Both the position numbers and the translations under genes were made by a program. A stretch of 27,350 bases of DNA from the NCBI GenBank assembly GCA_964481035.1, contig CAYZSE010000030.1:1-27350 (forward strand). Reading direction: 5' to 3'. Numbering within the stretch: the first letter of the stretch is position 1; each line of letters opens with the position of its first letter. The notes below the pieces were generated by a model that was given only the letters and a program-made list of their open reading frames with translations, did no database searches and had not been told where the DNA came from. This DNA is from JAAAPF01 sp964481035 (GTDB lineage: Bacteria; Pseudomonadota; Alphaproteobacteria; Geminicoccales; Geminicoccaceae). Positions 7,354 to 17,569 of this stretch are shown piece after piece.

Positions 7354-7956
7354 GTGACGAGCCCGGCTCTCGACGAGATCGTCAAGCTCTTGGCCCGTCT
7401 GCCGGGCCTCGGGCCACGCTCGGCCAGGCGCGCGGCGCTGCACCTCTTGAAGCGGCCCGATACCCAGCTGCGCCCGCTCGCCGACGCCCTGCACCGAGTC
7501 GCCGTGGAGGTACATGCGTGCCGGCGTTGCGGCAATCTGGACACGGTGGACCCCTGCGCCATCTGCACGGGACGTGAACGCGACGCGACCCTGCTGTGCG
7601 TCGTCGAGGAGGTCGACGATCTCTGGGCCATGGAGCGCGGCGGCGCCTTTCGCGGTCGCTACCACGTCCTCGGCGGCACGCTATCGGCGATCGACGGCGT
7701 GGGCCCCGAGGAGCTTCGCATCCCCGACCTCGTGCGCCGCATCGGCGAGGCCGAGCCGGCCATCGCCGAGGTCGTGCTCGCGCTCGGCGCCACTGTCGAC
7801 GGTCAGACGACCGCGCATTACCTCGCCGAGCGGCTGCAACCCCTGGGCGTTCAGGTCAGCCGGCTGGCGCACGGGGTTCCCCTCGGCGGCCAGCTCACTT
7901 ATCTCGACGATGGAACAATCGACGCCGCACTCCGCGCGCGCCGCCCCTTCTTCTGA
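7354..7956 (+). CDS. recR: Recombination mediator RecR
   Basis: This 200-residue protein works with RecO (and RecF) to load RecA onto SSB-coated single-stranded DNA. It starts at GTG 7354, one base after the YbaB stop. Domains in order are an N-terminal helix-hairpin-helix (LPGLGPRSARRAALHLL), a C4 zinc finger with C56, C59, C68 and C71, and a Toprim domain (CVVEEVDDLWAME, then the HVLGGTLSAIDG segment). The C-terminal Walker-B-like tail ends at ARRPFF. The length is the family's usual one and all zinc cysteines are present. Confidence 0.97.
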   Translation: MTSPALDEIVKLLARLPGLGPRSARRAALHLLKRPDTQLRPLADALHRVAVEVHACRRCGNLDTVDPCAICTGRERDATLLCVVEEVDDLWAMERGGAFRGRYHVLGGTLSAIDGVGPEELRIPDLVRRIGEAEPAIAEVVLALGATVDGQTTAHYLAERLQPLGVQVSRLAHGVPLGGQLTYLDDGTIDAALRARRPFF

Positions 7957-7983
7957 CTCCGCGCACCCAGCGACGACACGATC

Positions 7984-8508
7984 ATGGCGCTTCGCGACAT
8001 CCTCATCGCCCCCCATCCCAAGCTCAAGGCCAAGGCCGCGCCCGTCGCCGCCGGCGACGACGAGGTGCGCGGGCTCTTGGACGACATGCTGAAGACGATG
8101 TACGCGGCACCCGGCATCGGGCTCGCCGCACCGCAGATCGGGGTCGCCAAGCGCGTCGTCGTGATGGACGTGTCCGCCAAGGACGAGCCGCCGCAGCCGA
8201 TGTTCCTCGTCAACCCGGAGATCGTGGCCTCGGGTGAGGGCCGCGTCGTTGCCGAGGAGGGCTGCTTGAGCCTGCCCGAGATCTACGCCGACGTGGAGCG
8301 GGCGGAGCGCGTGTTCGTCCGGTTCCTCGACCGCGCGGGCGAGGCCCGCGAGATGGATGCCGACGGGCTCCTCGCGCGCTGCATCCAGCACGAGATCGAC
8401 CACCTCGACGGCATCCTCTTCGTCGACCACCTGTCGATGCTCAAGCGCAAGATGCTCATGCGCAAGCTCGCCAAGCAGGTGCGCGAGAAGGAGCGCAAGG
8501 CGAGCTGA
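7984..8508 (+). CDS. def: Peptide deformylase
   Basis: This 174-residue metalloenzyme removes the N-formyl group from nascent proteins. All three signature motifs are intact: GIGLAAPQ at 44-51, EGCLS at 92-96 and QHEIDH at 135-140. The metal ligands are Cys94, His136 and His140, and Glu137 is the catalytic base. The start ATG is 27 bp after recR with no strong Shine-Dalgarno, so it is probably read as part of the upstream transcript. It pairs functionally with fmt, which follows after 21 bp. Confidence 0.97.
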   Translation: MALRDILIAPHPKLKAKAAPVAAGDDEVRGLLDDMLKTMYAAPGIGLAAPQIGVAKRVVVMDVSAKDEPPQPMFLVNPEIVASGEGRVVAEEGCLSLPEIYADVERAERVFVRFLDRAGEAREMDADGLLARCIQHEIDHLDGILFVDHLSMLKRKMLMRKLAKQVREKERKAS

Positions 8509-8529
8509 GCGGGCCCGCGGGAGGTGCCT

Positions 8530-9438
8530 TTGCGCATCGTCTTCTTCGGCACGGCCGAGTTCGCCGTCCCGGCGCTCCAGCGGCTGGCGGCGAGCCGGCA
8601 CCGGATCGCCCGGGCCTACACCCAGCCGCCACGCCCGGCCGGCCGCGGCCACAATGAGCAGCGCACACCCGTGCACGAGACCGCGCTGGCGCTGGGCTTC
8701 GAAGTCCGCACGCCGCCGCGCCTGCGTGACCAGGCGGTGCAGGCGGAGCTGCTGACCCTCGGCGCCGACATCGGCGTCGTCGCGGCCTACGGCCTGTTGT
8801 TGCCGCAGCCGGTCCTCGACGCGCCGCGGCTCGGCTGCCTCAACCTGCACGGCTCGCTCCTGCCCCGGTGGCGCGGGGCGGCACCCGTCGAGCGCGCCGT
8901 CGAGGCCGGCGACGCCGAGACCGGCGTGATGATCTTCCAGATGGAGAGAGGCCTCGATACCGGCCCCGTCTTCGCCGCGGCGCGGCTGCCGATCGCCGCC
9001 GGTGACACGGCACCGCGGCTCAGGGCGACCCTGGCGGCGATGGCAGCGGATCTCCTCCCGCCGCTGCTCGACGCGCTCGAGGCCGGCAGCGCGCGCGCGG
9101 TGCCGCAGGCCGAGGCCGGCGTGACCTACGCGCACAAGCTGGACAAGGGCGAGTTCGCCCTCGACTTCACCGCCGAGGCGATCGCCCTGGAGCGGCGCGT
9201 GCGCGCCTTTCATCCTCAAGCTTGGCTCGCCATCGGCGCCCAGCGCATCCGCGTGCTGGAGGCCGTCGTCGTCGACGCCGAGGGGACGCCCGGCACGACC
9301 GTCGACGCGGCGCTGACGGTCGCCTGCGGCGCAGGCGCGCTCAGGCCGACGATCGTCCAGCCCGCGGGCAAGCGGGCGATGGCGACCGCCGACTTCCTGC
9401 GCGGCCGCCCGGTGCCGGCCGGCACCCGGCTCGGCTGA
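8530..9438 (+). CDS. fmt: Methionyl-tRNA formyltransferase
   Basis: This enzyme formylates initiator Met-tRNA using 10-formyl-tetrahydrofolate. TTG at 8530 is chosen as the start. GGGAGG at 8519-8524 lies five bases before it, whereas the alternative GTG at 8524 overlaps that ribosome binding site, and the TTG start gives the family-typical MRIVFFGT beginning. Length is 302 residues. Catalytic residues are N105, H107 and D143, in LNLHGSLLP and GLDTG contexts. A C-terminal OB-fold domain begins at about residue 200 (YAHKLDKGE just before it). The truA start follows within 2 bp. Confidence 0.95.
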   Translation: MRIVFFGTAEFAVPALQRLAASRHRIARAYTQPPRPAGRGHNEQRTPVHETALALGFEVRTPPRLRDQAVQAELLTLGADIGVVAAYGLLLPQPVLDAPRLGCLNLHGSLLPRWRGAAPVERAVEAGDAETGVMIFQMERGLDTGPVFAAARLPIAAGDTAPRLRATLAAMAADLLPPLLDALEAGSARAVPQAEAGVTYAHKLDKGEFALDFTAEAIALERRVRAFHPQAWLAIGAQRIRVLEAVVVDAEGTPGTTVDAALTVACGAGALRPTIVQPAGKRAMATADFLRGRPVPAGTRLG

Positions 9439-9439
9439 C

Positions 9440-10219
9440 GTGCCGCGCTATTTCTTGACCCTCGAGTACCACGGTGGCCCGTTCTGCGGCTGGCAGCACC
9501 AGGCGCGCGGCGTCGCCGTGCAGGACGTCGTCGAGACGGCGGTGGCGCGGCTCGGCGGCGCGCCGGCCCGCGTCTACTGCGCCGGCCGCACCGATGCGGG
9601 CGTGCACGCGCTCGGTCAGGTGGCCCATGTCGACCTGCCCAGGGACTACGGCGACGAGACCGTGGCCAACGCCCTCAACGCGCACCTGCGGCCCCATCCC
9701 GTGGCGGTGCTCGCGGCCCGGCGCGTGCCCGACGACGCCCACGCCCGCTTCGACGCGACGGGCCGCGCCTATCGCTACCGGCTCCGCAACCGCCGCGCCC
9801 CGCTGACCTGGGAGGTCGGCCTCGCCTGGCACGTCCGGGCGCCGCTCGACGTCGCGGCGATGCGCGAGGCGGCCCGCCACCTCCAGGGGCATCACGACTT
9901 CACGAGCTTTCGCGCGGCCGAGTGCCAGGCCCGCTCGCCCACGAAGACGCTCGACCGGCTCGCCGTCGAGGGCCGAGGCGATCTCGTCGAGATCGTCGCC
10001 GAGGCCCGCTCCTTCCTGCACCACCAGGTGCGCAACATGGTCGGCACGCTGGTCGTGGTGGGCAAGGGTGTCGCGGCGCCGGATTGGGTCGCGCGAGCCC
10101 TCGCCGCGCGTGATCGCGCCGCCGCCGGACCGACAGCGCCCGCCGCGGGGCTCTACCTCGAGCGCGTCGACTACGCCGGCCTCACCCCCCCGCCACCCAG
10201 CGCTGGACCAGCATGCTGA
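9440..10219 (+). CDS. truA: tRNA pseudouridine(38-40) synthase TruA
   Basis: This 259-residue pseudouridine synthase modifies positions 38-40 of the tRNA anticodon arm. It starts at GTG 9440, one base after the fmt stop. Catalytic Asp52 lies in the signature GRTDAGVHALGQ. Other TruA features are YHGGPFCGWQ at the N-terminus, RNRRAPL, and FLHHQVRNMVG in the C-terminal half. The last about 38 bp overlap the end of the convergent membrane-protein gene, so its C-terminal residues after about 247 are constrained by two genes. Confidence 0.96.
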   Translation: MPRYFLTLEYHGGPFCGWQHQARGVAVQDVVETAVARLGGAPARVYCAGRTDAGVHALGQVAHVDLPRDYGDETVANALNAHLRPHPVAVLAARRVPDDAHARFDATGRAYRYRLRNRRAPLTWEVGLAWHVRAPLDVAAMREAARHLQGHHDFTSFRAAECQARSPTKTLDRLAVEGRGDLVEIVAEARSFLHHQVRNMVGTLVVVGKGVAAPDWVARALAARDRAAAGPTAPAAGLYLERVDYAGLTPPPPSAGPAC

Positions 10220-10733
10220 CCAGCAATTGGACGACGACGACGCCGACCCCGTCGAGGCCCGGGGCGCCAAAGGCGAACTTGGCGACGAGATAGTCGTAGA
10301 AGACGAGGCCGATGGTCAGCGCCAACAGCGCGAGCCCGGCGAGGCTCGCCGGCAGGATGGTGCTCACGACGACGACCACGGCGACGATCGCGATCTGGAC
10401 CACCGACGCCCAGTTGGCCGCGACCACGTAGGGGACGAACAGGGCGGTGCGGCTCATGAGCTTGGCGAGCACCGCGGCGGTGACCGGAAAGGCCAGCCAC
10501 TGGAGGCCGTAGGCGAGCACGGCGACGCCCATGGGCGTGCCGCTCTCGGCGAGCCCGCGGCTCTGCACCCAGTGGACGAAGGCGTAGGCCGGCAGCACCA
10601 GGAGTGCCGCGAAGAAGCTCTTGATGAAGCCCTGGAGGCTGGTGTCGAACGCCGCCATCCCGCGCGCGTCGTTCTTGAGCAGGAGGCCGGCGCCGACGAC
10701 GCCGCGGGTGATCTCGTCGAGGCTCGGGATCAT
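10182..10733 (-). CDS. Small polytopic membrane protein of unknown function, coupled to dapE
   Basis: This is a 183-residue protein I cannot assign to a named function. After a soluble N-terminus of about 33 residues (MIPSLDEITRGVVGAGLLLKN with charged residues) it has about five hydrophobic stretches, at roughly 36-56, 68-90, 97-125, 127-148 and 160-178. The valine-rich VVQIAIVAVVVVVS segment is striking. The ATG overlaps the dapE stop (ATGA), so it is the last gene of the dapD-dapE unit. Its stop lies inside the 3' end of truA, a 38-bp convergent overlap. Placement suggests an envelope role, but that is only association. Confidence 0.8.
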   Translation of the reverse strand: MIPSLDEITRGVVGAGLLLKNDARGMAAFDTSLQGFIKSFFAALLVLPAYAFVHWVQSRGLAESGTPMGVAVLAYGLQWLAFPVTAAVLAKLMSRTALFVPYVVAANWASVVQIAIVAVVVVVSTILPASLAGLALLALTIGLVFYDYLVAKFAFGAPGLDGVGVVVVQLLVSMLVQRWVAGG

Positions 10734-11866
10734 CGCGCGGCCGCGAAGCCGGCGATGACCGTCTCGAAGACGCGGGTGAGCTCCTCCAGCTCGTCGAGCC
10801 CGACCCATTCGTCGACCTGGTGCAACGAGTGCCCGACGGTGCCGAGCTCGAGGACGGGGCCCAGGTCCTTCAAGAAGCGCGCGTCCGAGGTCCCGCCCGC
10901 GGTGCTCGGGCGCGGTGCTCGGCCCAGCGTCGCGACGACCGCGTCGGCGACGAGACGGCCAAAATCGCCGCCGCCGGCGAGAAACGCATCGCTCACGCCG
11001 ATGACCTCCACCCGCCCGCGGTCGCCGGCGTGGCGGCGCGTCACCTCGGTGAGCCACGCCGTCAGGCTCGCGCTGTCGTGGGTGGTGTTGAAGCGGATGT
11101 TGAGCGCGGCGCGCGCCTCGGGCGGGATGACGTTGGTCGCTTCGTTGGCGACGTCGAAGCTGCTCACCTGCAGCGTTGAAGGCTCGAACCGCTCGGTACC
11201 TGCGTCGAGCGTCGTGGTCGCCAGCTCGTGGACGATGGCGGCAAGGCGGTGCACCGGGTTGTCGGCGAGGTGCGGGAACGCCGTGTGGCCCTGCACGCCC
11301 GCGACGACGATCCGCGCGTTGAGGGAGCCGCGCCGGCCGACCTTGATGGTGTCGCCGACGGCGTGCGTCGAGGTCGGCTCGATGACGATGCAGCCGTCGA
11401 AGCCGAGGCGCCGTTCCTGCAGCCAGCGGACGATGGCGGCGGTGCCGTGGCGGGCAGGCCCCTCCTCGTCGCCGGTGACGTAGAACCACAGCTCACCTCG
11501 CCACTCGCCCGTGCCATTGGCGCGGGCCGCCGCGGCGATGGCGCAGGCCAGCCCGCCCTTCATGTCGCACGCGCCGCGCCCGTGGAGCCGCGCGTCGGCG
11601 ATGTCGCCCGAGAAGGGCGGGCGCCGCCAATGCGCGCGGTCGCCCGGCGGCACGACATCGGTGTGCCCGGCGAAGGCGAGCCGGCGCCCGCCCCGGCCGA
11701 GCCGAGCGACGAGGTTGGGCACGCCCTCCTCCTCGACCCGGTGGACCTCGGCGCCGAGCTCTTTGAGCCAGCGAGCGACCAGCCCGAGGGCCTCGCCGGG
11801 GTCCGGCGTCACGCTCGGCGCCCGGACGAGCGCCTGGGCCAGCGCCACCGGGTCGGTGAGCGCCAT
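10730..11866 (-). CDS. dapE: Succinyl-diaminopimelate desuccinylase
   Basis: This 378-residue M20-family zinc hydrolase converts N-succinyl-LL-diaminopimelate to LL-diaminopimelate and succinate, feeding lysine and peptidoglycan synthesis. Metal and catalytic residues are visible: H68 and D70 (AGHTDVVPPGD), D101 (CDMKGG), E134-E135 (GDEEG), E163 (IEPT), and the C-terminal ligand in GHSLHQVDEW. The start ATG at 11866 shares one base with the dapD stop, indicating translational coupling. The 3' end overlaps the start of the next membrane-protein gene by four bases. Confidence 0.96.
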   Translation of the reverse strand: MALTDPVALAQALVRAPSVTPDPGEALGLVARWLKELGAEVHRVEEEGVPNLVARLGRGGRRLAFAGHTDVVPPGDRAHWRRPPFSGDIADARLHGRGACDMKGGLACAIAAAARANGTGEWRGELWFYVTGDEEGPARHGTAAIVRWLQERRLGFDGCIVIEPTSTHAVGDTIKVGRRGSLNARIVVAGVQGHTAFPHLADNPVHRLAAIVHELATTTLDAGTERFEPSTLQVSSFDVANEATNVIPPEARAALNIRFNTTHDSASLTAWLTEVTRRHAGDRGRVEVIGVSDAFLAGGGDFGRLVADAVVATLGRAPRPSTAGGTSDARFLKDLGPVLELGTVGHSLHQVDEWVGLDELEELTRVFETVIAGFAAAR

Positions 11867-12708
11867 CAATCGCGCAAGAGGTCGTTGATCGAGGTCTTGG
11901 CGCGGGTCTGGGCGTCGACGCGCTTGACGATGACGGCGCAGTAGAGGTTCGGGCCGGGCGCGCCGTCGGGCAGCGGCCTGCCCGGCAGCGAGCCGGCGAC
12001 GACGACCGAGTAGGCGGGCACGTGACCGCGAAAGACCTCGCCGGTCTCGCGATCGACGATCTTGGTCGACTGGCCGATGAACACGCCCATGCCGATCACC
12101 GCCCCGGTCTCGACCCGCACCCCCTCGACGACCTCGGAGCGGGCGCCGATGAAGCAGTCGTCCTCGATGACGACCGGCGCCGCCTGCAGAGGCTCGAGGA
12201 CGCCGCCGATCCCGGCGCCGCCGGAGATGTGCACGTTCTTGCCGATCTGAGCGCAGGAGCCGACGGTGGCCCAGGTGTCGACCATCGTGCCGCTGTCGAC
12301 GTAGGCGCCGAGATTGACGAAGGACGGCATCAGCACGACGCCCGGCGCGATGTAGGCCGACCGCCGGACGACGCAGTTGGGGACGGCGCGGAAGCCGGCG
12401 TCCTGCCAGCGCACCTCGTCCCAGCCGTCGAACTTGGACGGCACCTTGTCCCACCAGGTGGCGTGGCCCGGGCCGCCCGGGATCGGCTCCATGCCGTAGA
12501 GGCGAAACGACAAGAGCACGGCTTTCTTGAGCCACTCGTTGACCTGCCAGCCATGCAGCCGTCGCTCGGCCACGCGGAAGGCGCCGCGGTCGAGGCCGTC
12601 GAGAGCGGCCTCGACCGCCTCGCGGATCTCGCCGCCGGTCTCGCTGGTGACCGTGTCGCGGGCCTCGAACGCCGCCTCGATCGTCGCCGCCAGGGCGTCC
12701 GTGGTCAT
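11866..12708 (-). CDS. dapD: 2,3,4,5-tetrahydropyridine-2,6-dicarboxylate N-succinyltransferase
   Basis: This 280-residue enzyme performs the succinylation step that supplies the DapC/DapE branch of the diaminopimelate pathway. It is a left-handed beta-helix (hexapeptide repeat) acyltransferase. The repeats run from about residue 110 (AYIAPGVVLMPSFVNLGAYV) through GSCAQIGKNVHISGGAGIGG and CFIGARSEVVEGV. The N-terminal helical domain and the PSKFDGW segment are family-typical. The ATG at 12708 is preceded by GGGAG at suitable distance. The 130-bp gap to the divergent acyl-CoA dehydrogenase gene should hold both promoters. Together with dapE this indicates the succinylase route to meso-diaminopimelate. 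Confidence 0.96.
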   Translation of the reverse strand: MTTDALAATIEAAFEARDTVTSETGGEIREAVEAALDGLDRGAFRVAERRLHGWQVNEWLKKAVLLSFRLYGMEPIPGGPGHATWWDKVPSKFDGWDEVRWQDAGFRAVPNCVVRRSAYIAPGVVLMPSFVNLGAYVDSGTMVDTWATVGSCAQIGKNVHISGGAGIGGVLEPLQAAPVVIEDDCFIGARSEVVEGVRVETGAVIGMGVFIGQSTKIVDRETGEVFRGHVPAYSVVVAGSLPGRPLPDGAPGPNLYCAVIVKRVDAQTRAKTSINDLLRD

Positions 12709-12838
12709 CCTGTGCTCCCGGTGCGAGAATTCGCGCCAAGCTAGCTTCGAGCCGGGCGCTGTCAATCGACCGCCGCCCTTTCTGCGGCCGCGCTCCCGAG
12801 CTACATCTCAACGCGGTCAGGAACCCGAGGCAGCACCC

Positions 12839-14587
<1,749 letters not shown>

Positions 14588-14612
14588 GGCGAACACTTGC
14601 CGGAGGACGGCC

Positions 14613-15125
14613 ATGGCATCGATGGGGGTGATCACCGACCGCGACGGTCGCGTCTACCGATTGCGGCCGATCCGGCCCGCCGACGCGCCGGCCTTGCAGC
14701 GCGCGTTCGCAAAGATGGACGCCGACGACCGGCGCGCGCGTCTGTTCGCGCCGACCAAGGAGCTCAGCGACGCGATGGCGCTCGCGTTCTGCACGATCGA
14801 GGACCCCGATGACCTCTGCGTCGTGCTCGAGAGCGACGCGTTTGCCGGCGAGCTGCTCGGCGGCTACCGGTTGATGGCGGACCCGTCGGGCGACGGCGCC
14901 GAGTTCGCCGTGTCGCTGCAATCCCACCTGCAGGGCCGCGGCCTCGGCCGCGCGCTCATGGAGCGGCTGCTCGAGGCGGCGCGCGAGCGCGGCGTGGCGC
15001 GGGTCTGGGGCACGATCCTTGCCGACAACGCGCCGATGGTGCAGCTGGCGCGCAAGCTCGGCTTCGCGATCAGCCGCGATCCGGACGACCCGCAGCTCGT
15101 CAAGGCGGTCTGGTCGGCGGTCTGA
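14613..15125 (+). CDS. GNAT-family N-acetyltransferase
   Basis: This is a 170-residue GCN5-related acetyltransferase. The acetyl-CoA pyrophosphate loop is visible as QGRGLGRALMERLLEAA (about residues 107-123), preceded by the beta strand AEFAVSLQ and followed by NAPMVQLARKLGF, the usual C-terminal helix-strand. The N-terminus YRLRPIRPADAPALQRAF resembles GNAT domains of the Pat/AcsS protein-lysine acetyltransferase type, but substrate is unknown. GGAGG at 14602-14606 is six bases before the ATG. It follows the acyl-CoA dehydrogenase by 25 bp and may share its transcript. Confidence 0.88.
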   Translation: MASMGVITDRDGRVYRLRPIRPADAPALQRAFAKMDADDRRARLFAPTKELSDAMALAFCTIEDPDDLCVVLESDAFAGELLGGYRLMADPSGDGAEFAVSLQSHLQGRGLGRALMERLLEAARERGVARVWGTILADNAPMVQLARKLGFAISRDPDDPQLVKAVWSAV

Positions 15126-15201
15126 ACAGGCCCTGGCCCCTGGACCGCGGCCGTGCCCGCATGCACATAGGCCGTGAGCATGAGGATGTGGAGAACGGAT
15201 C

Positions 15202-15687
15202 ATGGAGACCTCGGACTGGCTGGGCCTCGCGGGCTTCGCGCTCGCCGCGTTCGCCGCCGCCTCGAGCGGCGCGGTGTTCACCCCGGATGCCTGGTACCAG
15301 CAGATGCGCAAGCCCGGCTGGACGCCGAAGGACTGGGTCTTCCCGGTCGTCTGGACCCCGCTCTACGTGATGATCGCCACCTCGGCCTGGCTCGTCTGGC
15401 GCGAGGCGGGCTTCGCCGGGGCGGCGCTGCCACTGGCGGTCTGGTTCGTGCAGCTCATGCTCAACGCCGGTTGGTCGGCGGTCTTCTTCGGCCTCAAGAA
15501 GCCGGGCCTCGCCTTCGCCGAGGTGCTGGGGCTCTGGCTTTCGGTCGCCGCATGCATCGTGCTGTTCTGGCCGATCTCGACGACGGCGGCGCTCCTGCTC
15601 GTGCCCTACCTGGTGTGGGTCAGCATCGCCTCACTGTTGAATTTCCAGGTGTGGCGCATGAACGACGCCTCGACGCAAACCGCCTGA
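15202..15687 (+). CDS. TspO/MBR-family tryptophan-rich sensory protein
   Basis: This is a 161-residue membrane protein with five hydrophobic segments, rich in tryptophan, the size expected of TspO. Family features include the loop WYQQMRKPGWTPKDWVFPVVW after the first helix, the paired W/Y residues of the PWTP-like region, LNAGWSAVFFGLKKP in helix 3, and WVSIASLLNFQVWRMN at the end. Bacterial TspO binds porphyrins and tetrapyrroles and affects photosynthesis-gene or stress responses; which applies here is not visible. No photosynthesis genes are in the window. GGAG about eight bases upstream supports the ATG. Confidence 0.92.
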   Translation: METSDWLGLAGFALAAFAAASSGAVFTPDAWYQQMRKPGWTPKDWVFPVVWTPLYVMIATSAWLVWREAGFAGAALPLAVWFVQLMLNAGWSAVFFGLKKPGLAFAEVLGLWLSVAACIVLFWPISTTAALLLVPYLVWVSIASLLNFQVWRMNDASTQTA

Positions 15688-15763
15688 CTATCCGATCAAT
15701 TTCTAATTTCACAAAGCTACTCTACTCAGGGTAGATCTTCGCCTCCCAGCAAGGCGAACGATC

Positions 15764-16189
15764 ATGTACCCTGCAGCCAGTCCCGTCTTCGCCCTTCTCC
15801 TCCTCGTGGCCGGCGCTCCTCCGCCGGGGGACGATGCCCGCGTCGGCGCGGGCGCCGTCGTCGACGGCGACACGATCGAGGTCGAGGGGGTACGCTTCCG
15901 CCTCGAAGGCGTGCACGCCCCGGAGCGCGGCGAGCCCGGCGGTCCCGCCGCGACGCGCTTCATGGTCGACCTGCTACGCGACAAGGAGGTGGTCTGCGCG
16001 CCCACCGGCGCGCGCTCGTACGATCGTCTCGTCGGCGTCTGCCGGGTGGACGGTACCGGTGACATCGGCGCCGCGTTGATCGCCGCCGGCCTCGGCCGCG
16101 ACTGCAAGCGCTACTCCGGCGGCCGCTACGAGGCCCTGGAGACGATCGAGGGCAAGGCCCTGCCGCTGCCGAGCTACTGCCGACGCTGA
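15764..16189 (+). CDS. Exported thermonuclease (SNase-like) domain protein
   Basis: This is a 141-residue protein with a short hydrophobic N-terminus (about 1-20, likely signal peptide) and one staphylococcal-nuclease-like OB fold. Matches to the nuclease core are VVDGDTIEVEG (D34, D36), the RLEGVHAPE segment (R46 and E54 in the places of SNase Arg35 and Glu43), YDRLVGVC (R88 in the place of Arg87), and the helix IGAALIAAGLGRDC. One calcium-ligand position differs: the usual Asp of IDAPE (SNase Asp40) is His51. Activity is therefore uncertain. A short, relatively AT-rich 76-bp gap separates it from tspO. Confidence 0.82.
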   Translation: MYPAASPVFALLLLVAGAPPPGDDARVGAGAVVDGDTIEVEGVRFRLEGVHAPERGEPGGPAATRFMVDLLRDKEVVCAPTGARSYDRLVGVCRVDGTGDIGAALIAAGLGRDCKRYSGGRYEALETIEGKALPLPSYCRR

Positions 16190-16268
16190 CGCGACCCAAG
16201 GCCGACTGGACAAGCCCGCGGCGCCGCGCCATCCCGCCGCGAGACGTCGAGCACCTTGCCGCGGGTTC

Positions 16269-17414
16269 ATGGCAGACACTCAGCAGACGGCCGACCGCGC
16301 GCCGGCAACAAGCGGTCGCGCGACCGCAGACGGGACACCGCGCCGGCGGTCGACCCTGCGCCGGCTCGCCTGGCTGTTCGCCCGCCCGGTCCGCCGCGCC
16401 CGCCGCGAGCGCGAGCTGGTCATCCAGCCCTATCGCGGCTTCGGCTCGCCGGAGCAGGTCTTCGTCATCGGTCGCGTGCTCACCCAGCCCAGACCCTTGA
16501 CCTTCAAGGACCGCTTGACCCGCGATCTGTTCGACGTCGCGCGGCGGCTGTTCCGGCACGGGGTTACCGGCGTCGATGTCGAGCTCCGCATCGCCGGGCG
16601 GACGAGCTCGGCGCGCACCGATGGCGACGGCTATTTTCGCTGCGCGCTCGACCTCGACGCAGGCCTGCTCGAGCACGGCGGCTGGCACCACGCCGATCTC
16701 GCGCTCGTCGCGCGCCCCGACATCAAGGTCATGGCGAGGATTTTCGTACACGGACCGCGGAGTCGCTGCCTCATCGTCAGCGACATCGACGACACGGTAG
16801 TCGAGACCGGTGTCGCCAATCGCCTCGTCATGCTGTGGCGGCTGTTCGCGCAGAGCCCGCATCAGCGCCGGCCGGTGCCGGGCTTCGCCGATCTCTTCCG
16901 CGCGCTCAATCGCGGCCTCGGCGGCGACGAGCGCAATCCCGTGGTCTTCGTCTCCCGCGCGCCCTGGACCATCTACGAGACGCTCGATGCCTATTTTCGC
17001 CTCCACCGCATGCCCGGCGATGCGGTGTTGCTGCTGCGCGAGTGGGGTGTGCGCTGGCATCATCCGTTCGCTCGGCGCGACCCGCACCACAAGATCCGGC
17101 TCATCCGCCACGTGCTCGACACCGCGCCGCGGCTGCCCGTCGTGCTCGTCGGCGACAGCGGCCAGCAGGACGCCGAGATCTACGCCGAGATCGTGAGGGA
17201 GTATCCGGGGCGGATTCGCTGCGTCCTCATCCGCGATCTCGCCCGCTCGACCAGCCGCGAGACGGTCATTCGCGCGCTCGAGCGCAACCTGGCGGACGCC
17301 GGCGCGCGGCTGATCCTCACCGCCTCGACCGGCCGCATGGCCGAGGTCGCCCACGAGCTCGGCCTCATCCCGTCGCACGCCGTGACCCGCGTCGCCGCCG
17401 CGGACCTCCGTTGA
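16269..17414 (+). CDS. App1-type (DUF2183) phosphatidate phosphatase domain protein
   Basis: This is a 381-residue protein with the App1/DUF2183 catalytic domain, a HAD-like phosphatase; yeast App1 converts phosphatidic acid to diacylglycerol. The DxDxT nucleophile motif is D172-I-D174-D175-T176. The family's other blocks are VSRAPWTIYE, the HHKI lysine, and VGDSGQQDAEIY. The first about 165 residues form a beta-rich segment ending in RIFVHGP, as in bacterial homologues. The N-terminus is Arg/Thr-rich without a signal peptide. The chosen ATG lacks a clear Shine-Dalgarno. A lipase gene converges on it from the other side of the assembly gap, so both neighbours act on lipids. Confidence 0.88.
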   Translation: MADTQQTADRAPATSGRATADGTPRRRSTLRRLAWLFARPVRRARRERELVIQPYRGFGSPEQVFVIGRVLTQPRPLTFKDRLTRDLFDVARRLFRHGVTGVDVELRIAGRTSSARTDGDGYFRCALDLDAGLLEHGGWHHADLALVARPDIKVMARIFVHGPRSRCLIVSDIDDTVVETGVANRLVMLWRLFAQSPHQRRPVPGFADLFRALNRGLGGDERNPVVFVSRAPWTIYETLDAYFRLHRMPGDAVLLLREWGVRWHHPFARRDPHHKIRLIRHVLDTAPRLPVVLVGDSGQQDAEIYAEIVREYPGRIRCVLIRDLARSTSRETVIRALERNLADAGARLILTASTGRMAEVAHELGLIPSHAVTRVAAADLR

Positions 17415-17469
17415 GCCGCGCTCAGGGCGGGTTCGCGACGATGGTACGCAGACGCTCGCGCAGGCGCGC
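17415..17469. repeat. Left copy of a 55-bp sequence duplicated across the N gap
   Basis: These 55 bases recur exactly at 17570-17624 on the other side of the N run. The copy begins right after the phosphatase stop codon and contains the end of the lipase gene. It is best explained as an unmerged contig overlap, not as biology. Confidence 0.95.
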
Positions 17470-17569
17470 NNNNNNNNNNNNNNNNNNNNNNNNNNNNNNN
17501 NNNNNNNNNNNNNNNNNNNNNNNNNNNNNNNNNNNNNNNNNNNNNNNNNNNNNNNNNNNNNNNNNNNNN
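17470..17569. other. Assembly gap of 100 N
   Basis: Exactly 100 undetermined bases, the usual placeholder for a gap of unknown size. Because both flanks end in the same 55 bp, the true gap may be zero, with the contigs overlapping. Confidence 0.98.
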
